DNA from: Paenibacillus sp. FSL W8-0426
GTDB taxonomy: Bacteria; Bacillota; Bacilli; Paenibacillales; Paenibacillaceae
DNA: 64,000 bases
Direction of reading: 5' to 3'
NCBI RefSeq assembly: GCF_037969725.1
Contig: NZ_CP150203.1
Coordinates: 1,690,001 to 1,754,000, forward strand
Below the pieces are notes generated by a model. It did not search any database. It had not been told where the DNA came from and saw nothing but the letters and a program-made list of their open reading frames with translations. This document shows, one piece after another, positions 59,838-64,000 of this stretch. A program made the position numbers and the translations under genes. How positions within the stretch are numbered: position 1 is the first letter of the stretch; each line of letters begins with the position of its first letter.

Positions 59838-60733
59838 AAACCGTTCGCATGTCGCTCAAAACGCGAAGGGCGTTTCTCGGGTTAGCCTTTGTGTCCCCGT
59901 GGCTGATCGGCTTCATTTTCCTGTTCGCCACGCCCCTGCTGCAATCCATCCGCTTCAGCCTCAGCCGTTTGTCGGTTGCCCCGGGCGGATACGAACTGGA
60001 ATTCCTCGGGCTTGAAAATTTCAAAAACGCGCTGCTGGTCGACGCCAGCTTCAACCGCGTTCTGCTCGATTCGGTAGGGGCCATGCTGCTGAACGTGCCG
60101 ATGATCCTGTTTTTCAGCCTGTTCACCGCCACGCTGCTGAACCAGAAGTTCAAAGGCAGGACGGCGGCGCGGGCGATCTTTTTCCTGCCCGTCATTCTGG
60201 CCTCCAGCGCGGTTGCGGCCGCAGAATCCGCCGGTCTCATCAACCTGATGGGCGATGCAAATGCGGTCGAGGCGTCCGCCGGCGGCGGCACGGCCTTCAA
60301 CGTCGTTTCCATCGTGCGCATGCTGGCCGACGTCGGCTTGCCTGCCGCGTACGTGGACTACATCGTGGAAGCCATCATGCGCATCTACGACATCATCAGC
60401 AGCTCCGGGGTACAGATTCTGATTTTCCTGGCGGCGCTGCAATCCGTGCCTGGCTCGATGTACGAGGTGGCCAAGATGGAAGGCGCGACCGGCTACGAAT
60501 CGTTTTGGAAAATCACGTTTCCGATGGTAAGCCCGCTGATTCTGACGAACGTCATTTATACGATCATCGATTCGTTCGCAGGCAGTCCGGTGACGGAAAT
60601 GATTTACCAGACGGCCTTCAAAACGCAAAATTTCGGACTCAGCTCCGCCATGTCCTGGCTTTATACGCTGGTGATCGGCCTGGTGCTGGTCGTTGTCGGC
60701 TGGGTGCTGTCCCGCCGCGTTCATTACAATTGA
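59834..60733 (+). CDS. Carbohydrate ABC transporter permease (MalF/UgpA type), pair 2
   Basis: Protein of 299 residues, with GGGGTGGAAGG upstream of ATG 59834. Six membrane helices; the EAA loop is EVAKMEGATGYESFWKITFP, with Val-Ala instead of the usual Ala-Ala. The large loop after helix 3 is longer than in pair 1 and contains SAGGGTAF. Together with the 60762 permease it forms a second transmembrane pair in the same operon. Confidence 0.93.
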   Translation: MKTVRMSLKTRRAFLGLAFVSPWLIGFIFLFATPLLQSIRFSLSRLSVAPGGYELEFLGLENFKNALLVDASFNRVLLDSVGAMLLNVPMILFFSLFTATLLNQKFKGRTAARAIFFLPVILASSAVAAAESAGLINLMGDANAVEASAGGGTAFNVVSIVRMLADVGLPAAYVDYIVEAIMRIYDIISSSGVQILIFLAALQSVPGSMYEVAKMEGATGYESFWKITFPMVSPLILTNVIYTIIDSFAGSPVTEMIYQTAFKTQNFGLSSAMSWLYTLVIGLVLVVVGWVLSRRVHYN

Positions 60734-60761
60734 CGGTTAATGCAGAAGGAGGCATCAGACT

Positions 60762-61772
60762 ATGGCCGTGCCTGGCACAGATCGCATGGTGGTTGTCCCG
60801 AAGCCGAACTATCGCATGCAGAGGGTCCGCAACCAAACGTCGGATCTGCTCTATTCCATCTTCAGGTATGCGCTGGTCATCGGGATATCTTTTATCATCC
60901 TGTACCCGTTGTTTCTTAAAATTTCGGTGGCGTTCAAGGATAAGCAGGACATCTATAATCCCACCATCTACATGATTCCGCAGCATTTCACGCTGGAAAA
61001 TATCAAACTGGCCGCCCAGGTGATGAACTACTGGCCTTTGCTGGCGAACACGCTTCTGTTCGTCGCGATTACGACGCTGTTGACGGCCATATCCTGCGCG
61101 CTGGCGGGATACGGGTTCGCCCGATTTTCGTTTCCGGGCAGCAGCGTGCTGTTCGTGCTCGTCATCCTGACCATCCTCGTGCCGACGAGCACGCTGATGG
61201 TGCCGATGTATTTGCATTTCCGCAGCTTTGACATTTTGGGCATCATCGGCCTGTTTACCGGGAAAGAAGGCGTTAACCTGCTGAATACGTACTGGCCGTC
61301 GGTGATTACGGCAGCCACCGCAGGCGGATTGAAAGCAGGGCTGTTCATTTATATTTTCCGCCAGTTCTTCAAAGGCATGCCGAAAGAGATCGAGGAGGCG
61401 GCGCTGATCGACGGTGCGGGCGGGTTCCGGACGTTTGCGCGCATCATGCTGCCGAACGCGGTGTCGCCGCTGATCACGGTGATCCTGTTTTCGTTCGTGT
61501 GGCAGTACAACGATACGTTCTACTCGTCCCTGTTCATGAGCGAAAGTCCGCTCATCTCGCTGAAGGTGGCGTCGCTGCCTGCGCAGGCGAACCAATGGAT
61601 TCCACAGCTGATGGGATTCGGTTCGAGCTCGGGCATGAAGGCAGATCCGAACTACGTGGCGATGATCGTGGATACGGGCATATTGCTGGCCATTGCGCCG
61701 CTGATCATCCTCTATTTGTTCGTGCAGCGTTATTTCGTGGAAAGCATTGAACGTTCCGGCATCGTCGGCTGA
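60762..61772 (+). CDS. Carbohydrate ABC transporter permease (MalG/UgpE type), pair 2
   Basis: Protein of 336 residues from ATG 60762 behind GAAGGAGG. Six membrane helices and the EAA loop EEAALIDGAGGFRTFARIMLP. An extended loop between helices 3 and 4 (FTGKEGVNLLNTYWPSV) is longer than in pair 1. It is the last gene of the operon, followed by a terminator. Confidence 0.93.
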   Translation: MAVPGTDRMVVVPKPNYRMQRVRNQTSDLLYSIFRYALVIGISFIILYPLFLKISVAFKDKQDIYNPTIYMIPQHFTLENIKLAAQVMNYWPLLANTLLFVAITTLLTAISCALAGYGFARFSFPGSSVLFVLVILTILVPTSTLMVPMYLHFRSFDILGIIGLFTGKEGVNLLNTYWPSVITAATAGGLKAGLFIYIFRQFFKGMPKEIEEAALIDGAGGFRTFARIMLPNAVSPLITVILFSFVWQYNDTFYSSLFMSESPLISLKVASLPAQANQWIPQLMGFGSSSGMKADPNYVAMIVDTGILLAIAPLIILYLFVQRYFVESIERSGIVG

Positions 61773-61851
61773 TTCGGTCAGCCTTCGAAAATGAATTTAT
61801 GAATGTCGGGCGATAAGCTGTTTTTTTTGAATAGAATGTGGCTTGTGGTCG

Positions 61852-61897
61852 AAAAGGCGTTCCTGTCCGTTTTTGAGCGGATAAGGGACGCCTTTTG
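61852..61897 (+). terminator. Terminator of the carbohydrate operon
   Basis: AAAAGGCGTTCC-TGTCCG (61852-61869) pairs with CGGATAAGGGACGCCTTTT (61878-61896), with a small internal loop. The 3' run is short (TTTT). Confidence 0.8.
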
Positions 61898-62070
61898 CAT
61901 GCTAAAGCTTCATGGTGCGGAATTCACTGGCCCAACTTGCTCCGACATGAACCGGAAGGGGACGAACCATTTATGCTGACGTATTCCATAAAATGGTTCC
62001 CAAGAAGGTTCGACTCATGTACACTAGCACTATCATTGACAAAATCGATGCCAACGGAGGCTCATATAAC

Positions 62071-62613
62071 ATGAATCATCCAAGTGCCTATCATTATTAT
62101 GACAAGCGGTTCGGTCCGTTCCGCAATCTGTCGAGCCTGAGCGAACGCGAGGCGGAAACGGTCACTGCCGGGCTGCGCGAGGAAGGGCGCAATTTCGCGA
62201 GTCGGCGATCCGCGGATTACATGGTTGTTCGGCGCAAGCTTGAGCGGAGAGCGCGAGAGCTGTTTATCGCCAAGGGCGGTCGGCCGATGAACCCGTATCC
62301 CCATTATCTGACGCTGGGAGCATGCGATTGGCTGGAATCCTGGTACGCGGAGCCGGATCGGATCAAGATTGGCTGGGAGCAATTGCGGGCCGATGCGGTA
62401 AGTTTTACATATGGCGATCTCTTTCCGACCATGCGCTACGAAGACGGCATGCCTTACCGGAAGAAAATATATACCAAAGCTGAAATCTTGGACGTGGTTC
62501 ATACCTACGGCTGGCCTCAGGATTGGAACCGAAATGGTGACCAGGGTCCGGAACGATACATCGAGGTCCAGATCTGGGACGAAGATCTGATCAGAGAGCA
62601 CGGAAGGGCTTGA
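62071..62613 (+). CDS. Hypothetical protein
   Basis: Protein of 180 residues from ATG 62071 (GGAGG 10 bases upstream; the frame opens at 61993). It is basic, rich in Tyr, Arg and Trp, with a helical N-terminal half (LSEREAETVTAGLREEG) and a conserved-looking C-terminal half (HYLTLGACDWLESWY, YGDLFPTMRYEDGMPYRKKIY). No signal peptide or known motif. It stands alone between the two transporter operons. Confidence 0.7.
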   Translation: MNHPSAYHYYDKRFGPFRNLSSLSEREAETVTAGLREEGRNFASRRSADYMVVRRKLERRARELFIAKGGRPMNPYPHYLTLGACDWLESWYAEPDRIKIGWEQLRADAVSFTYGDLFPTMRYEDGMPYRKKIYTKAEILDVVHTYGWPQDWNRNGDQGPERYIEVQIWDEDLIREHGRA

Positions 62614-62804
62614 ATCCCTGTGCCATGGCGGTCTTCCCTGCTTGCAAAAAAGTGCAATTGCAGGAAATTCGAGCATTCGTTATAGTGTGTGAAAGCTTTG
62701 ATCGATACGGGAAAGGCTTGCCGAGCCCGAAAATCAAAGCCCATTTTTCAAGCCTTAATCCGATTAATTAGATAGGTTTAAAAGGCTAAGGGAGGACGAA
62801 ACCG

Positions 62805-64000
62805 ATGCTGCACATGGAGAAAAAAAGGAATGAACAACCACCGGCGAAGACGCCGGCGGTCAAACGCAATAACCGCAATAATCGCAACCTGGCTTGGATC
62901 ATCTCGGTGGTGTTGGTGATGACGGTGGTGCTGAGCGCATGCGGCACCGGAACCAAGGAAGAGGCGCAAACCCAAGGCGGTACAGTCCCTTCGAACGATC
63001 CGCTCGAACTCAGCATCATGACGATTACGCCGAGTGCCGTGCCGGCCGCGGACGACAATGTGATCAAACGGGAAATCGAGAAGGCCACCAACTCCAAAAT
63101 GACCATTCAATGGGTATCCAACAATATCTACACCGACAAATTGAATCTGACGCTCGCTTCCGGGGATATTCCCGATTTGATCATGATCAACGATCCTTTT
63201 GGCAGCACGTTTACGAAAATGGTCAAGCAGGGCGCCTTCTGGGATATCACGCCTTACATTCAGGATTATCCAAACCTGAGCAAACGCATTCCGGACATTG
63301 CCTGGGAAACGACCAAAGCGGCAGACGGCAGCAATTACGGCATACCGCGGCCAAGGCCGGTGACGGGGGATTCGTTTTTCATCATCCGCAAGGACTGGCT
63401 CGATAAACTGAATCTCAAGGTACCGGAAACGACGGATGAGCTGTTTGAAGTGATGCAGGCGTTTGTGGAGCAGGACCCGGACGGCAACGGGAAAAAGGAT
63501 ACCACGGCGCTGGCTGCCTACGTCAGTCCGGACGATCTGGGTTGGGGCGGCAATCTGGGGCCGGTGCTCGGTGCTATCGAGAGCTCGTTCCTTGGCATTA
63601 ACGGCAATTGGAAGTGGGACGAGGCTCAAGGAAAGCTGGTATATAGGGAGCTTCTTCCCGAAGTCAGGGAGTCCCTGCAGTATCTGACCAAGGCGTATGC
63701 AAACGGCATGATGCCGGAAGACCTGTTATCGCTCAAGCTGACGCAAGCAAGAGAGCTGTTCAAGCGCAACCAGGCGGGAATCATCGTGGACAAAACGGGC
63801 ACCATGCGCAAAATCTACGCCGACGATCTGAAAAAGGTGGACCCCGATTTCAAATATACGGATTTCTATCCGCTTACCAACCTGAACGGGTATAACCCGA
63901 AAGGTGCGGGGTACAACGGCATTCTGGCCATTCCTTCCAGCGTGCCGGAAGAGAAGATGAAGCGCATTTTGCAGCTGGTCGATACGTGGATGAACCCTGA
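62805..64000 (+). CDS. Solute-binding lipoprotein of an ABC transporter (LplA-like), cut off by the window end
   Basis: The frame from ATG 62805 (GGGAGGA upstream) is open to the last base, about 398 codons, without a stop. A long basic N-terminus (KKRNEQPPAKTPAVKRNN) precedes a hydrophobic stretch and lipobox VLSAC with the lipidated Cys at residue 46. The mature part is a solute-binding fold (LELSIMTITPSAVP, LTLASGDIPDLIMIND, GSNYGIPRPRPVTGDSFFI, PDGNGKKDTTALAAYV) of the LplA/family-1 type, used by Paenibacillus for complex glycans. It probably begins a new operon whose permeases lie beyond the window. Confidence 0.93.
   Translation, partial: MLHMEKKRNEQPPAKTPAVKRNNRNNRNLAWIISVVLVMTVVLSACGTGTKEEAQTQGGTVPSNDPLELSIMTITPSAVPAADDNVIKREIEKATNSKMTIQWVSNNIYTDKLNLTLASGDIPDLIMINDPFGSTFTKMVKQGAFWDITPYIQDYPNLSKRIPDIAWETTKAADGSNYGIPRPRPVTGDSFFIIRKDWLDKLNLKVPETTDELFEVMQAFVEQDPDGNGKKDTTALAAYVSPDDLGWGGNLGPVLGAIESSFLGINGNWKWDEAQGKLVYRELLPEVRESLQYLTKAYANGMMPEDLLSLKLTQARELFKRNQAGIIVDKTGTMRKIYADDLKKVDPDFKYTDFYPLTNLNGYNPKGAGYNGILAIPSSVPEEKMKRILQLVDTWMNP

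Noticed and set aside
1..64000. CRISPR arrays, prophage, IS elements, rRNA and tRNA genes
   Set aside because: I looked for regularly spaced direct repeats, transposase or integrase motifs and cloverleaf-like sequences and saw none that held up.

Overview
The window looks like chromosomal DNA of a Paenibacillus-type Gram-positive endospore former. The evidence is consistent AGGAGG-like ribosome binding sites with frequent GTG/TTG starts, a Spo0M-like sporulation protein, a YfiT/BstA-type (bacillithiol transferase family) protein, a Bce-type two-component/ABC peptide-antibiotic module, YdbS/YdbT-like PH-domain proteins, and a large carbohydrate ABC operon with a DUF5696 protein of the kind common in Paenibacillus. 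Base composition is moderate to high in GC, except around 41.4-42.8 kb and in the AT-rich promoter region at 48.3-48.8 kb. I saw no rRNA, tRNA, CRISPR array, transposase or phage genes.

Layout. 1-9.7 kb: the 3' end of an ABC ATPase gene, then single genes: a sulfatase-modifying-factor-like protein, a lipoprotein, small zinc-ribbon proteins, an RNA polymerase alpha-CTD-like protein, a GNAT, a DUF1877 protein, an orphan radical SAM/SPASM-like enzyme, a phosphodiester glycosidase coupled to a GT2-GtrA fusion, and a phosphoesterase. 9.7-13.6 kb: a tight cluster with an AAA ATPase and two tandem proteins that match only domains III-V of elongation factor G and have no GTPase domain, followed by an isochorismatase-type hydrolase and a small zinc-ribbon protein. 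This pair is the most unusual content of the window. 13.1-18 kb: a run of small co-directional genes of mostly unknown function. 18-26.6 kb: small-molecule enzymes (PhzF, inositol phosphatase, HD, Nudix, several GNATs, a metalloprotease-like protein) plus the N-terminal remnant of a HIT-family gene, ending with the PH-domain pair.

26.6-36.8 kb: a GT4 glycosyltransferase and the Spo0M gene on the minus strand, two methyltransferases, a cupin, GNATs and the YfiT-like protein. 36.9-41.4 kb: a complete Bce-type response regulator, histidine kinase, ATPase and permease module with a likely response-regulator operator in front of the ATPase gene. 41.4-47 kb: an AT-rich unknown gene, two GNATs, a secreted protein, an RtcB-family ligase and a DUF4272 protein. 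47.2-61.8 kb: a LacI-type regulator divergent from a nine-gene carbohydrate-uptake operon. The operon holds a lipoprotein binding protein, a CBM-like/binding-protein fusion, two permease pairs, an NHL-repeat protein, a YIP1-like membrane protein and a DUF5696 protein, but no ATPase, so it probably borrows a shared MsmX-type ATPase. The window ends inside a second solute-binding lipoprotein gene.

A dispersed repeat of about 60-75 bp with a small central palindrome occurs at three intergenic places (17.2, 41.6 and 47.1 kb), with a rearranged partial copy at 48.5 kb. All functional calls are from reading translated sequence and motifs; no database search was run.
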